Source of the DNA: Hippopus hippopus
Lineage: Eukaryota; Mollusca; Bivalvia; Cardiida; Cardiidae
Direction of reading: 5' to 3'
Assembly: GCA_946811185.2 (NCBI GenBank)
Contig: OX328096.1
Location: 69,005,345-69,069,344, forward strand
Length of the DNA stretch: 64,000 nucleotides
The stretch's first letter is position 1. Each line of letters begins with the position of its first letter. The position numbers and the translations under genes were made by a program. Of the stretch, positions 23,955-36,200 are shown one piece after another. A model generated the notes under the pieces. It was given only the letters and a program-made list of their open reading frames with translations, was not told the DNA's origin and made no database searches.

Positions 23955-24143
23955 TTAACTCTTTACCGAACAACAAATATTTAGACCAGTCCAAATTGAA
24001 AGCAGTTGTCGACAGCAATCTAAATGTTGCATGAATTCGAAAATTTATCTTTGAAATGGTGGAAAACAGTCCCACAGTGTTTTCAAAAGGCTTCTTTATC
24101 CAGGTTATTAATCCTTGGGATTGTGTGGTAATACAATGGTTCA
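23955..24143 (-). mobile_element. hpM1 copy, left palindrome arm deleted
   Basis: TTAACTCTTTACCGAACAAC to GTGGTAATACAATGGTTCAA. Only the right arm (CCCACAGTGTTTTC) remains. Confidence 0.75.
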
Positions 24144-24285
24144 ATCAACAAATGGGTATTGGACCTCCATGACCCAGGATATAATTCATACATATTGATT
24201 TGGTCATTAACGCTTGAAACAAATTAGCAGCAGGTGTCTGTCAATATGGCCATGTGAAATATGGGCAATCAACATGGATAAAGTT

Positions 24286-24545
24286 TTAACTTATTACCAG
24301 ACAACAAAACTTTAGACTTGTCCATTTTGAAGGCAATTACAAATAAGATGTGCCTTAAATGATGCTCAAAGGATAGAAAACATGGTTACCACCATTTACT
24401 CCTTTTTCCACAATGTTTTCAAAAGCCTTCCTGTTTAGGGTCATGATTAATCATGACCCTAAACTGGAGGGCTTTTGAAAACATAAATATATAAATAAAT
24501 GTGAAAACACTGGGGTCATTTTTCCATTTACCACAATGTGTGCAG
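24286..24545. mobile_element. Two hpM1 pieces facing each other
   Basis: 24286-24450 reads in - orientation. At 24437-24480 the sequence turns around (GGGTCATGATTAATCATGACCC) and a + orientation fragment follows to about 24545. Confidence 0.7.
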
Positions 24546-25139
24546 CATCCTTGTCAAGATTTTCTGATGCACATTTCGTCGAAAGAGTGTTCTCGCCAAA
24601 ATCCATATACATGTACGTTTTTTACATACTGCTTGCCTAATTCCTAGCTCCTTATTCCATGAAAGGCTCTGTTTTTCAGGAAGATTTAGAGCCACGGTTC
24701 ATCTGGAATAGGGTAAGGGTCAGCACTAATCTCAATAATGAGCCGGTTACAGTGCTTCTTTTCATATTTGGAGATTCACCTAACCCAAACCAGAAGCGAC
24801 AAGGTTTTTTTGATGAAATGTCCCGATCCAAAATTTTCATAGTGTTATGACTGAAAAATTTCATTTGATTCTATTTTAATTTATTAGAGTGCAATTCATT
24901 TTAAAGTTAATTGTCCGTAAACTTGGATATGAAAATAATGTAATTTGATGTGAAAGCTGGGGAAAAAATTTTGAATGTGTTGACATTCATAGGCTTTCTT
25001 TTTTCAGAGAAAGACAATCTGAGATCTTGTTGCTTACAACAAAGAATTTAAAATTATATTGATCTACAGGTTGAAACATGTCTTGGAGTAATTGCCTTTT
25101 GAGTTGATGATAAAATCCAGGTGTCAGATTTGAATCTGA

Positions 25140-25357
25140 TTAACTCTATTTAGATGTGTCAGAATTCAAAACATTACACATATGACAAATAAAATGTGGC
25201 TAAAATGTTGGAATTTGTATTTGTTAGTGCAAAAAACATTGTGGGAAAAGGAGAAAATTCAGATTACCAGTATTTTCTCCTATTTTCACATGGTTTTCAA
25301 AACCTTTTTCTTTACTTCATAGTTGTTAGAGCATAGGATTGTTTGGTAAGGGGTTAA
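25140..25357 (-). mobile_element. hpM1 copy, TTAA at both ends
   Basis: TTAACTCTATTTAGATG to GTTTGGTAAGGGGTTAA. The core carries several mismatches. Confidence 0.85.
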
Positions 25358-25462
25358 TTCGTCATGGTCACATATTTGCAAGTGTGATGAGATTTACTCT
25401 TTATGCTGGCAAATATTTGTAGTAGGCTGAGTGCAAAAGTGTTCTTTGTAAGTCATCCCAAA

Positions 25463-25688
25463 TTAACCCTTTACCATACAATCCGAAGTTTTTATGACCC
25501 TGAGAAAGACAGCTTCTGAAAACCTTGTGGGAAAGGGAGAAAATGCTGGTAACCAGCCTTTTTTCCTTTTTCCACGTTTTCTAAGCTTACAGCAACAAAT
25601 TCCATTGTTATAGCCAAATTTAAATTGTCACATGCTAATGCCTTCAATTTGGACAACTGTATAATTTTGCCATTTGATAAAGAGTTAA
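25463..25688 (+). mobile_element. hpM1 copy, first of a tandem pair
   Basis: TTAACCCTTTACCATACAAT to GATAAAGAGTTAA. Its right TTAA (25685-25688) is also the left TTAA of the next copy. Confidence 0.9.
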
Positions 25689-25913
25689 CTCTTTACCAAA
25701 CGATCCTGGGTTTTCACGGCTCTGAGAAAGAAGCCTTTTGAAAACATTGTGGGAAAAAGAGAAAATGCTGGTAACCAGCATTTTCTCCTTTTCCCACAAT
25801 GTTTTCCACCCTTCCCAGAATAAATTTCAATTTTTGAGTCGCATTAATTTTGTCGTCTGAAAATGCTTTCAATTTGGACCAGTCTAAAATTTTGTTGTTT
25901 GGTAAAGAGTTAA
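25685..25913 (+). mobile_element. hpM1 reference copy (229 bp with flanking TTAA)
   Basis: Defines the family: TTAA, then an end of type CYCTTTACC, a GTTTT..CG..CTGAGAAAGAAGCC block, the palindrome, an ATTTTGTCGTCTG block, a TTCAATTTGGACCAGTCTA block, then GGTAAAGAG and TTAA. The palindrome (about 25738-25804) has 33-base arms around one odd base, here A (GGTAACC), with one mismatch. There is no open frame. TTAA duplication with CCC-type ends is typical of piggyBac-type elements; the assignment is inferred. Confidence 0.93.
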
Positions 25914-26009
25914 GTAAATTCTTGTTACTGAAACATTATTTTATAAGAATTGTTCTCTAAATATTGAATAGAGCAAACATAAATATTCAATCGATTAATG
26001 TGAGAATCA

Positions 26010-26203
26010 TTTACCCTTAGATTACTGAATAAAACAAGCAAACATTTTAGTCTGGAAATAAGACCCAGTAGTGTGCAATTTCATGGTTGCCTTTGCCTTT
26101 AATGATTCAGCAAACAGACATTGTAGATCAAAGATCAGACTACATTTTGTGCAGTCTGATCTTGATCTACACTAGCTAGTTGTGAAAGTACATGAAGGGT
26201 TAA
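26010..26203. mobile_element. hpM2 copy (palindrome around GATCAGACT)
   Basis: Starts TTTACCCTTAGATTACTG and ends GAAGGGTTAA. The palindrome AGATCAGACTACATTTTGTG ... CAGTCTGATCTTGATCTAC lies at 26128-26171. Confidence 0.65.
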
Positions 26204-26421
26204 GATGATAAATATGGTGATCAAAACATGATAAAAGACAAGGTGATGTTATTGAAATCAACTGAGCAAACAATTATCCTCATCTTTTCAAAAAAACATT
26301 TAGTAACATCAGTAAATGTTCTACAAAAAGCTGTTCTCAAAGCTTAGACTATCTGTCTCCATAAAATAATAGCAAAGGCTTAAAAATTGAATGTTTTATC
26401 TTATCAGGAAACTTGTCTCAA

Positions 26422-26685
26422 GGGCCCAGATGGGTAGCTCAGTGGTTGTTGTATCTAACTTGCAACCTGGTGGTTGTGGATTTGATACCCGGTTGCAGCA
26501 AACTTGCTTTCTGGCAGTTTTTCACTTCTCAGCTTTTGATGCATGTGAGGAAAGCAGTCAATAGCTCAGAATGAAAGTTTTGTCAGTGCTGGTGTGAGAA
26601 AGCCGGAAAACGCATAGTAGGTGCACAGACTATGATTATAAGCAATTAAAACTGCATTAAACTCCATTACAAACATACACTTTTC
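26422..26685 (+). mobile_element. tRNA-headed SINE, type A
   Basis: Head TGGGTAGCTCAGTGGTTG with B box GATTTGATACCC. The body contains CTGGTGTGAGAAAGCCGG and ends in a CATTACAAACATACA tail. Confidence 0.75.
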
Positions 26686-26727
26686 TCAGGAATTTCATAG
26701 AATAAGAATGACTCACACAGCCCCAAG

Positions 26728-26882
26728 TGGGAAAAGGAGAAAATGTTGGTTTCCAGCATTATCTCCCTTTTCCCACAATGTTTTCTAATCTGTCAAAAGA
26801 CATCCAATCATTTGAGCCAGATTGTCTGTAGATGCTTTCAGTTTTGACAAGTGTAAAATTTTATCCTTTGGAAAAGGGTTTG
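26728..26882 (+). mobile_element. hpM1 fragment (core and right side)
   Basis: GTGGGAAAAGGAGAAAATG through CCCACAATGTTTTCTAATCT to GGAAAAGGGTTTG. The left end is lost. Confidence 0.75.
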
Positions 26883-27291
26883 TATTATGTGATGGACAAC
26901 GAGAGAGAAGGGAGAAAATGGGACCTTCTTTTATAGCCCTATCCACTTTGTAAGCCCATTGATTATGTATTGATTTGATTCTGACTTGACCCTTGTCCCT
27001 GTTGTTAGATTGAAATGTATAGACATTGTGAAGTATTTACCATCAGTGGCCTTTGAAAAATATTTTTGTAAACAGAAAACACTGGTTCAAACTGATGCAG
27101 TTTCTGTGTTGGCCACAATGCTTTCTGTTTCAAAACACAGTTTAACCCTTTACCACACAAGTCTGAATTTCAAGGACACTAAGGAACATAGTTTTTGAAA
27201 ACATTGTGGGAAAAGGAGAAAATGCTGGTAACCAGCATTTTCTCCTTTTCCCACACCGTATTGTACACTGTCAAAGAAAACTTTTATAATA

Positions 27292-28622
27292 CGAGGGTTG
27301 TTCGATATGTAATGTGTATTGTATGATATCTCTAAAGCATTCGACTCAAATAGTGAAATGAACATTACATCCCTTCAAAATATTCTCCGCAGTTTGAAAT
27401 ACATAATTTCAATCTCTGAATCCATTTCTGAAATGCGTCACAGTACGCTGATTTAGGTAGACTTCTGAGGCACTGACTGATGGCTGAGCCAAGGGCTTGT
27501 CGGGACTTGTAACGACAACCAGATAAGAACTTTTTAAGTTTTGGAAAAAGGGAAAAGTCGCATGGGGCTAGATCTGGAGAGTATGGTGGGTGTGGCAAGA
27601 CAGTAACCTTCTCCGACTTTAAAAATTGCTTCACAAGCTCAGATGTATGTGATGGAGCATTACCATGAAGTAGACTAACATGCCTAAATCCTGACACAGG
27701 GCGTCGTTTGAGATAATATTTCTTGAGCTTTTTTAGTATAACATCTCGGTAATACCGACCTGTAACCATTTTGCCCTTAGGCACCGGAATTTGTACAGCT
27801 TTACCATCACATGAGAAGAATATGCAATAAAGAACCTCCTTTGTGCTTATGCTTCTTTTGGCAAATACAGGCCTTCTACCGTGTTTAGTTAGCCATATTT
27901 TGTTTCCAATTTTTCTTACTGGTTCGAAATAGTGAACCCATGTTTCATCACCAGTAACAATGTTTGCAAATTGTCTTTGATTGAATTTGGGAAACATTTT
28001 GAGCAATTGCTTAGCGGTTTGTACTCGTACCCGTTTTTGGTCATCTGTCAATATATGAGGTATCCATCTGGCAGAAATCTATCAAAATACGCTTCAAAAT
28101 GAAATGCACCCACGATAGCGATATGCCAACAGCGTTGGCAATATCACGAATCGTGTATCTGCCATCACTTTCAATTATTTCCCTGACTTTTGGGACATTT
28201 GCCTTGCCTGTTACAGTCACAGGTCGGCCAGATTTTGCTGCATCTTTGACGGACTCTGTGCCAGTCAGAAATTTCTTTCTCCACCTACAAACTGTCTCAT
28301 AAGATACCTTATCAGACCCATAAACTTCCCCCAATTCAGTAAAAATCTGCACTACCAAATGACCAAGTTTTGTGTGAACTTTTATATAAGCTCTGTTTTC
28401 TTCAATATTCTTAATCCATTTCCCAACCATTTTTACAACAGTGGTCAACGACTAGCTCTAATGAAATGACTATAAGTTTAAAACTATGTGGAGCTAAAGG
28501 CTCGTGTTTATACCGTTGGAAAGGTATTGAATAGAGCTATTCAAGCGCATCATCATCCACGAAATCGTTGAAAGCGTTATCACGCTGTGGTACAATACAC
28601 ATTACATATCGAACAGCCCTCG
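27292..28622 (-). mobile_element. mariner transposon inserted in an hpM1 copy
   Basis: The inverted ends are near-identical: CGAGGGTTGTTCGATATGTA at the left, and at 28622 inward on the - strand CGAGGGCTGTTCGATATGTA. They are flanked by TA (27290-27291, 28623-28624). The element is 1331 bp and encodes one broken transposase. It splits the hpM1 copy at 27142-28697 in the right half of that element. Confidence 0.93.
27365..28448 (-). pseudogene. mariner DD34D transposase with frameshift and lost catalytic Asp
   Basis: The N-terminal part (28448 to about 28085) has the HTH region, including ENRAYIKVHTKLG, ETVCRWRKKFLTG and GRPVTVTGK. It then leaves frame: in the next frame ISARWIPHILTDDQKRVRV continues the family motif, placing the frameshift near 28075-28090. 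The catalytic part has TGDETWVHYFEP (first Asp) and YSPDLAPCDFSLFPKLKK (third Asp). The second motif reads LLHGNAPSHT, with Gly (codon complement at 27662-27664) where mariners have Asp. That fits a single A-to-G change. Two independent lesions make this copy inactive, though its ends could still be cut by another transposase. Confidence 0.9.
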
Positions 28623-28699
28623 TATGTGCAATTATGAATTTATCATTATGTTTTCAATTTGGACCAGTCTTAAATTTTGTCATCTGGTAAAGAGTTATG

Positions 28700-29032
28700 C
28701 AAAGATCTTAATCATTAACATCACTGCTTTTAAAAACTTTTCTTTTTATGAAGAAAGCAACCAGTTGCTCTGGAAGTGCGCTGTGTTAGTAATTACGGTA
28801 CAAAGAAAATTTCAGGAATGTGTGGACAGGTGTGCTGAAAAGTGTGTAAATAAACTTAAAAATATCAGTTGTTATGCATTTGTTTATTTGTTTTGAATTC
28901 CACTGGATAAAGTTTATCCTACAGATGACATAATCTTTGTCTATTCAAATTATTTGTATCTTTGAAGGATTATACTTTATGTGAAGATAAGTTTTAAGTT
29001 TAACATCAAGTTTTGGATTGGAAAATTGCCTT
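28700..29032. other. No gene or repeat recognised
   Basis: Includes a 90-codon frame (28624-28896) that starts inside hpM1 and has no recognisable domain. Confidence 0.4.
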
Positions 29033-29315
29033 TTAACTCTTTACCACATGACAAAAATGTAGACTTTCTCCCATGCATCAGAGGTGAGAAGGGAATAATC
29101 GCTGGAAAGAAAGTGTGCCTCAACCGGGTAAAGCATTTGCAGACGATTATTCAAATGTAGTGCAAAGGGTAAAATTGATCTTTTGAAGGGTAGAAAACTT
29201 TGTGGGAAAAGGAGAAAATGCTGGTTACCAGCATTTCCTTCTTTTTCCACAATGTTTTCAAAAGCTACCTCCAGTCCAGGTCGTTTAAACTGTGGATTGT
29301 GTGGTAAAGGGTTAA
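29033..29315 (-). mobile_element. hpM1 copy with a 50-60-bp insertion
   Basis: TTAACTCTTTACCACATGAC to GTGTGGTAAAGGGTTAA. Extra sequence lies at about 29066-29130, between the GTAGACTT and GCATTTGCAGACG blocks. Confidence 0.85.
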
Positions 29316-29719
29316 AGGCGGAGAAGCTAGGTTGTGTTTGCCAATTTCCCTAATCTTATTTTACACATTTTAGGTTTTCTGAATATCGACGGCAAATTAC
29401 ATCAAAGGCAATTTGTCAAATCAATAATGAAAGACTTTGTATAACTTTCAAAGTTTTCCAATTTAAATCTTTGACTCAGCCAGTGAAATGAAATGAACCG
29501 AAATTTAAAGGAACAGATTTTGAAATCATAGAGAGGGGTGAATTGGAATCTATTCCATTTGTGTTTTGGAAAATTTTACAGGACAGGGAAAAACCTTCTC
29601 GCATCTGTGAGCATTGTTAGATCATCTTGTTTAGATATGTTGTGTTGAATTCGTTCATGCTGTTCTACTTAACAAATTGAATGTAGTTCAAGGTTTTAGA
29701 TTTGCCTTGGAATGAGTAC

Positions 29720-30054
29720 AAGGTACAAAGTATTCTGGGAAAAGGAAAAAAATATATGTTTCCAGTGTTTTCTCTTCTTCCCACTGTGTTTGCAAAATCC
29801 TTCTATGGGTCATAAAAACGGGGGATCATTTTGGTAAAATGTTACCTCTTTACCAAACAACAGAATTTTAGAATTTTCCAAGTTTGAAAGCATTTGCAGA
29901 CAGCAAATTAATGCTGTACATTTTGGGAAAAGTTGTCTTGGAAAGGGTTATAAACATGTAGGAAAAGGAGAAAATGTTTGTTACCAGCAAAATGTTTTCA
30001 AAAACCCGTATTTCTTTGGGTCATTTAATTCGCAGTTGTGTGGTAAAGGGTTAA
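29720..30054 (-). mobile_element. hpM1 partial copy and an abutting second copy
   Basis: 29720-29848 has a decayed core and right end. 29842-30054 runs TTACCTCTTTACCAAACAAC to GTGTGGTAAAGGGTTAA, with much of the right palindrome arm deleted. It ends 36 bp before the 5' UTR acceptor of the WD40 gene. Confidence 0.75.
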
Positions 30055-30180
30055 CAATAAAATGTGACAATGTAATTTATTTCATTACAGGAACTTGTAA
30101 TTTCCTTTGGCGGTGAGAGATACTGGAATTATTGAAGAAGAAAATAGGGCCGTGCATAGTGGCTTCATCGGTTATCTATA

Positions 30181-30235
30181 ATGTCACGTAGGAGATTAGA
30201 GGAAGCCGTCCAGGCCGGGCAGACTATTGCAAAAG
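30181..30235 (+). CDS. WD40 gene, coding exon 1
   Basis: This exon encodes residues 1-18 plus the first base of codon 19 (MSRRRLEEAVQAGQTIAK) and ends at a GTAGG donor. The ATG is the first in the exon. A CAG acceptor at 30088-30090 and 90 bases before the ATG suggest a 5' UTR stretch of 30091-30180, with a further noncoding exon upstream that I could not locate. Confidence 0.8.
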
Positions 30236-33200
30236 GTAGGATTACAACTTAGTACCCATTAAAACAAATTTACTGCAGACAAGATTAAAAGCATTCTTGT
30301 GATAAAGGAATGATCAGTAGCATGAATTGAATTAAGCAATGTCTCCTTTTACAATATCGCTTTTCAAAGGGATCTTCTGAAAGATACAAAAAACGTCTTT
30401 AAAAAGTAGTGAGTGTAAGTCAAAATTTTTGTAATGTTGAATTGTTTTTCACTTTTTACTTTCTGACAAAATTTCAACTTTTACACATTGAAAGCATTTG
30501 TATATTAAAGATAAAATGTGGCTTAAATGATGAGATGTGTCTTCAAAAGGGTAGCAAAAAGAGTGAAAAGGGAAAAAATGCTAGTAAGAGGCATTTTGTC
30601 CATTTCCTACAATATTTAGAAAACATTCTTCTAGGGGCTGTTCAATATCAATAAAGCCGCCGTAGCTGCCAAAGTAAACAAAGTTGGTGTTAAAATGCAT
30701 GTCAGTTTAAATCATATCTAATAAAAGTGTGGAATTATTGTGATGTTAACCTGTTATTGTAAGGTCGGTCCAGGTGTTAGTTGCTGACAAAAGAATGAAT
30801 TTTAAAATCGGGTAAAAAGTAAAGAAAAGATAGTGCAGGGCTCTAAGTTTTTGAATTCCACAACAGGAAATATTTAGTGAAAAGGCTGTGGAAATAAGAA
30901 TTTGCAGACAAACAAATTAAATCTGAAAAAGTGATGATTCTTTCTTTGATAGGGTAGAAAACATTATGGGAAAACGAGATAATGCTGGTTACCAGCATTT
31001 TCTCCTTGTCCCACAATGTTTTCAAAAACCTTCTTTGTTAGAATTGTTAAAAGTCGGGCTCTGATTCATTTGAGATAAATAGTTATTGACTGAGAAAGAA
31101 AGTTGGGTCAGTACCAGTGCGTGAAAGCCAGGAAACATATGCCTAGGTGCCTGACTGCAGTGATATGACCTAAACTGTTAAAAACAGTGTTAAACTCCAA
31201 TACAAACAAAGTAAAAGTAGGAACTATATGGTAAAAGATTTAACCTCAATTGACTTAAGTTAATTTTAAACACCTTGCATTACTAAACTGTTTACAATAC
31301 CTAAATGGTTGGTGTTTTCTTCTGTGCCAATGAAATATTTTAAGAGGATTTTATAGGATTACAGTTATTCCATAAAACCACTAGGGTTGAAAAGTTCAAT
31401 GTTCGTTAAAAGAGTTCATCATTGTTTACACTGCTTTTTTTTTTACAATATCTGTCTGCTATTTGAACAAGCTTAACTTTTTACTATACAGGTTATGTCT
31501 ATATATAGGCTACCACCATAATGTTTATTAGGTTACTATTACAAAAGAGATTAACCTCATAGTTAGGACGCAACAAATGTTTTCTTTTAATATGAAAACC
31601 CAGAGGGAAAAGGGTACTAACTACTGATGAGCAAAAGCTTCTTTTCCTCATTAAGGTATAATAAGGGGGAAAGGGGGGGATTAATGTAAGAGCTTGAAAA
31701 CTAAGGCTGTATTTACGAGATGTTGGAATTTTGTCAATTAAATTTATCTTGAAACATGTTAAAACCTGTTTTTTTCAATCTTTTAGGGCCTTTCACAACT
31801 TTAGTAGTATTTGTGGACAGGTTAGGTCAAGATTAGATTGCACAAAACATGCAGTGTGATCTTGAATCTACATTATCCTCTGTGTAGAGATAATCTTGTT
31901 AAAAGCAGCCTTGATCCGGTGATATTTGGATTCTTTTTCCATTCTGAAGATGTCTATTTTGTTCATCCAGTGGACTATGGTCTAAAGGATAGTCTATAGG
32001 TTTTTTCTATAGATCTGTATGTTAACTCGTTCAGCCCTGTTCAAAGATCACATATCATATTTCCTCTTTATGGTAATTAAGACCCTAAACAAATGCTCTC
32101 ATTCATGAAACCTATTAAAAATGAAAAAAAAGAAATATATACTACTCATACTACAGTGTACTACTATGTATATTAGATTAACCCATTACCATACAACAAA
32201 ATTCAAGACTTTTCCAAATGGATAGCATTTGCTGCTGATAAATTCAGTGTATCTAAAAAGGATTATTTTTGTCTTTGCAAAATAAGAAAGCATTTTGGAA
32301 AAAGGAGAAAATACTGGTTACCAGCATTTTCTCCTTTTCCCACAATGTCTACTAAAGCCCACTTCTTCAGGATAGTTAATACATGGTATGATTTGTAAAG
32401 GTTTAACATACATGTTTTTGTCTAACCCTTTACTGCACAATCCTGACATTAATGACCCTGACAGAGAAGAGTTTTGAAAACATTTCAAGAAAAGGAGAAA
32501 ATGCTGGGAATTCCCACAATTCTTTTTATCCTTTCAGAGACAAACCCCATTGTTTGAGCAACATTTCACTTGGCATAATTAAGCAAATGCTTTCAATTTT
32601 GACTGGTCTAACATTTTGTCCCCTTGTAGAGTTAATTGTTTGTAAACAAGTTCTGATGATCTGTATAGTGCACCATTAACCCTTTTACTACACAATCCGG
32701 AGTTTTAATGACCCCGAGAAAGAAGCTTTATTGAAAACATCGGGCAAAAGGAGAAAATACCACATTTAAATTGATTTCTGCAAATGGTTTCAGTTTGAAT
32801 AAGTCTACATGTTTGGTGTATGATAAAGAATTAACCCTTTACCTCACAACAAAATTTTAGACCTGTCCAAATTGAAAGCATTTGCAAACAACAATTTCAT
32901 TGTGGCTCAGATGATACAATTTCTCTTTGATAGGGAAGAAAACATTGTGGGAAAAGGACAAAATGCTGGTTACCAGCATTTTCTGCATTTCCCACCATGT
33001 TTTCAAAAGGCTTCTTTCCCTGGGTCATTAAAATTCAGCATTGTGTGGTAAAGAGTTAAACCTGTTAGGTCCTTCAACAAAGACACAAGACAAATTGCAT
33101 CCTTTGAGTCACAATAATTCAAACTTAAAATGCTTTCAGTTCTAACCAGGGGTGCTTTGTGGCTCTTGTGGTAAAATGTAGGACTTGTAACCTTGAGGCC

Positions 33201-36200
33201 CCATTTGAAAAAATGTTTTTTTTTGTGGGGGTGTCCTTAGGCAGGACACTTCAGAGCCCTAGCCTTGCACTGATGAAACCTAGGACATACATGAATAAAT
33301 TATGTGAGTTGTACCCATGCTAACATTGTGGGGAAAAGCATTAAGAATTTTCTCTTTTTCTTGGTTGCAAAAGGCATTAAGTATTTTCTCTTTTTCTCAC
33401 AATGTTATCAAAAGCCTCTTCATCTGTACCCCCGGCTGGATAGCTCAGTGGTCAGCATATCTGACTCTTGACCTGGAGGTTGTGGGTTTGATACCTGGTT
33501 GAGGTGAACTTTCTTTCTGGCGATTTTTGACCTCTCACCTCTGATGCATGTGAGAAAAGTAGTCAGTGGCTTTGAATAAGAAAGTTGTGTCAATACTGGT
33601 GTGAGAAAGCCAGGAAACATGTGGTCACTGACCGCCATGATATGACGTAAGCTGTTGAAATGTTGTTAAACTCCATATACAATACAAACCAATACAAATC
33701 TGTAGGACAGATAAAAGATGTTTGGTAAACAGTTAACATCATTATATTTTATGCTCCGATTTCAGAGTCAAATTTGGCTGTAAAATCTACGGTTTTGAAT
33801 AAATTTTTCCCAAAAAAATTTACTGTTATTATTTAACCTACTGTATACAGTACTGTAAGTCTTCGAACATCGAAGTTTGTTTTTATGAACTTAAGAGAAG
33901 AACAGTGTTTGTTTGTTTGTTTGCATACATGTTTTTCTTCAAAAAGAAGCCCAAAATTTATGTAACGATGTTGTTGTTATTGGGCCAATATTTACAATGA
34001 TTCATTAACAATTTTTAGATAAATGAGGTTTCAATGATTGTGTATTTGTACAGTTTATGTGTGCTCTTATTTCTATCCTATCAAGATTGTAAACAATTAT
34101 GATTGATTGTATGGTGTTTAACGCCATTTTCAACATTATTTCAGTTATATCACGGCGGCCAGTGCACCTATCCATGCTTTCCTGGAGTCACTTTTACCAG
34201 TACTCCGCACAATTTTCTTTCCAAGCCACTGGCTGCTTTCCCACATAACCATCATCGAGACAATGGTCAGTGGTGGGAGAGGAATGAATCCTGTCGCAAT
34301 GACTATCATCAATCCTCGGAAAGAAATTGGCCGAGCCGGGGATCGAACCCACGACCCCCTGTTCTCAAGTCCTGTACGCTACCGACTGAGCTACCGGGGC
34401 TCGGCAAGATTGTAAACAAACTATTTGCCTTCTCGGTGTGATTGCATTGGTTTAGACTTCACAAAACACTTGTTTTATCAAGAAATAAGGTTGAAGAGGA
34501 ATGTTTTACCTTGTTCCAGAATTATCTTAAGTATATTAATTTGACTCATAACAACAAATTGTTCTTTCTTTCTAAATTTAAGGTAGCTAAGAGAGGAGTT
34601 TCACCTTATCAATTTGATAGGAATTATGTCACAGATTTATGTAAATGATCTCAGAATTAACTCTTTACCACATCATCCTGAGTTTTAACGACCCTAAGAA
34701 AGAAAGGTTTTGAAAACATTGTGGGAAAAGGGAGAAAATGCTGGTAACCAGCATTTTCTCCTTTTCCCACAATGTTTTCTACTCTACCTAAAACAAATTC
34801 CCATGTTTGAGTCACATTTATTTTGTCGTCTGCAAATGCTTTCAATTTGGACTGGTCTAAAATTTTGTTGTTTGGTAAAGGGTTAAATCTCTCTTCATAA
34901 TTGTTTAGTTCATATATTTTCTGGCATCTAAAGGTGCATTCACACTGTGACAAACTGACCTAGCATAATTAAGGAGATATTTTGTGGTTCACTGGCAATT
35001 TAGGCTTAAGTCTCTTAGCTCATTTAACTCTTTACCACAAGAGAAAATTCAAAGCATTTGCAGACAACTATTTAAATGTGACTCAAATGAGGAAAACATG
35101 TCTTTGATAGGGTAGAAAACATTGTAGGAAGAGGAGAAAATGCCAGTAACCAGCATTTCTGCCTTTTCCTACATTGTTTCAAAAGGCCTTTTCCTTAGGG
35201 TTGGGATTGTGTGGTAAAGGGGTTAAGTACATTTTCCTGCATTTTTGTTCCCTCATTTGGTATAAAATTTTTGCATGCACAACATCGTTTGATGTATGCC
35301 ACTTAACCACCCATATGCAGCAGGTTTCTATGATAAAACCAATTTGGTAACTGTTTGTGTGTAAGCAGTATGACAGTTGTTTGTTATCTGTACTTTGACA
35401 ATTGTCCAAGCAAATTCTTTAACAAATTCTGATATATTGCTAATGAATTAAAAACATTTTTTCAAGGTTCAGCATACAAATTGATTCAAAGTTTATACAG
35501 AAAGCACACACAACCCATTATAACCCACTTAATCAGTATTTGTTTTCATTTCTTACTGTTTTGTAATAAAATCATCAATAATTGTCATATTTTGTTGATA
35601 ACATTTGAAGTTGTATTTTAAAATGAAAATTTTTACATGTCATTGTCTTGATTTGTGGTCTTGCATCACAAATATATGAGCCATGCTCTTGCCAAAGGGG
35701 GTTTAAGCAAGTTATCACATAATTAAGAGATCCTAAATCTATTTTTTCTAACAACCAACTGAGTCATGAGGTAGACTGGTCCTTGCAGAAAAATTGCAAA
35801 AAGCAAGAAGTTTAGACTAATTTCAGCCAGGGCGGACTGCAAAGGCTGACATGGGTCGATACTTTTTGCAGATGCATTAGACCCCCTGTTCATAGAGCAT
35901 GGGTAATATAATCTTTATTTATCTTTGACCTGTACTGACATTAGTCTCTTTGTCTTACAAACTTCAATAGGATATCAGGCAGAGTTACTGCACTAATCCT
36001 GGTGTCGGAGTTGGGTCTTCTGTCCTAGACAGGGACCATGTTTTCTACCCTATGAAAGACAAAGTCCATCAATAAAATCTTTACCAAACAAAAGAAAATT
36101 AAGACTTGTCCAAACCAAAAGCATTTGTTCTCAGAAGGATTAAAACACTGTGGTAAAAGGAGAAAATGCTGGTCACCAGCATTTTCTTCTTTTCCCACAA

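Larger units (their letters stand above)
27142..28697 (+). mobile_element. hpM1 copy split by the mariner
   Basis: TTAACCCTTTACCACACAAG and the full palindrome precede the mariner. After it come TTTTCAATTTGGACCAGTCT and CATCTGGTAAAGAGTTA, the expected right side. Confidence 0.9.

Noticed and set aside
24659..24864. Overlapping open frames on both strands
   Set aside because: Neither shows a domain or splice context.
32178..33059. Regularly spaced palindromes resembling a CRISPR array
   Set aside because: The spacers are themselves conserved element flanks, copies have TTAA ends, and the sequence is animal nuclear DNA.
34325..34403. tRNA gene on the - strand
   Set aside because: The head has A- and B-box-like sequence but is fused to a SINE body with a 15-bp target duplication.
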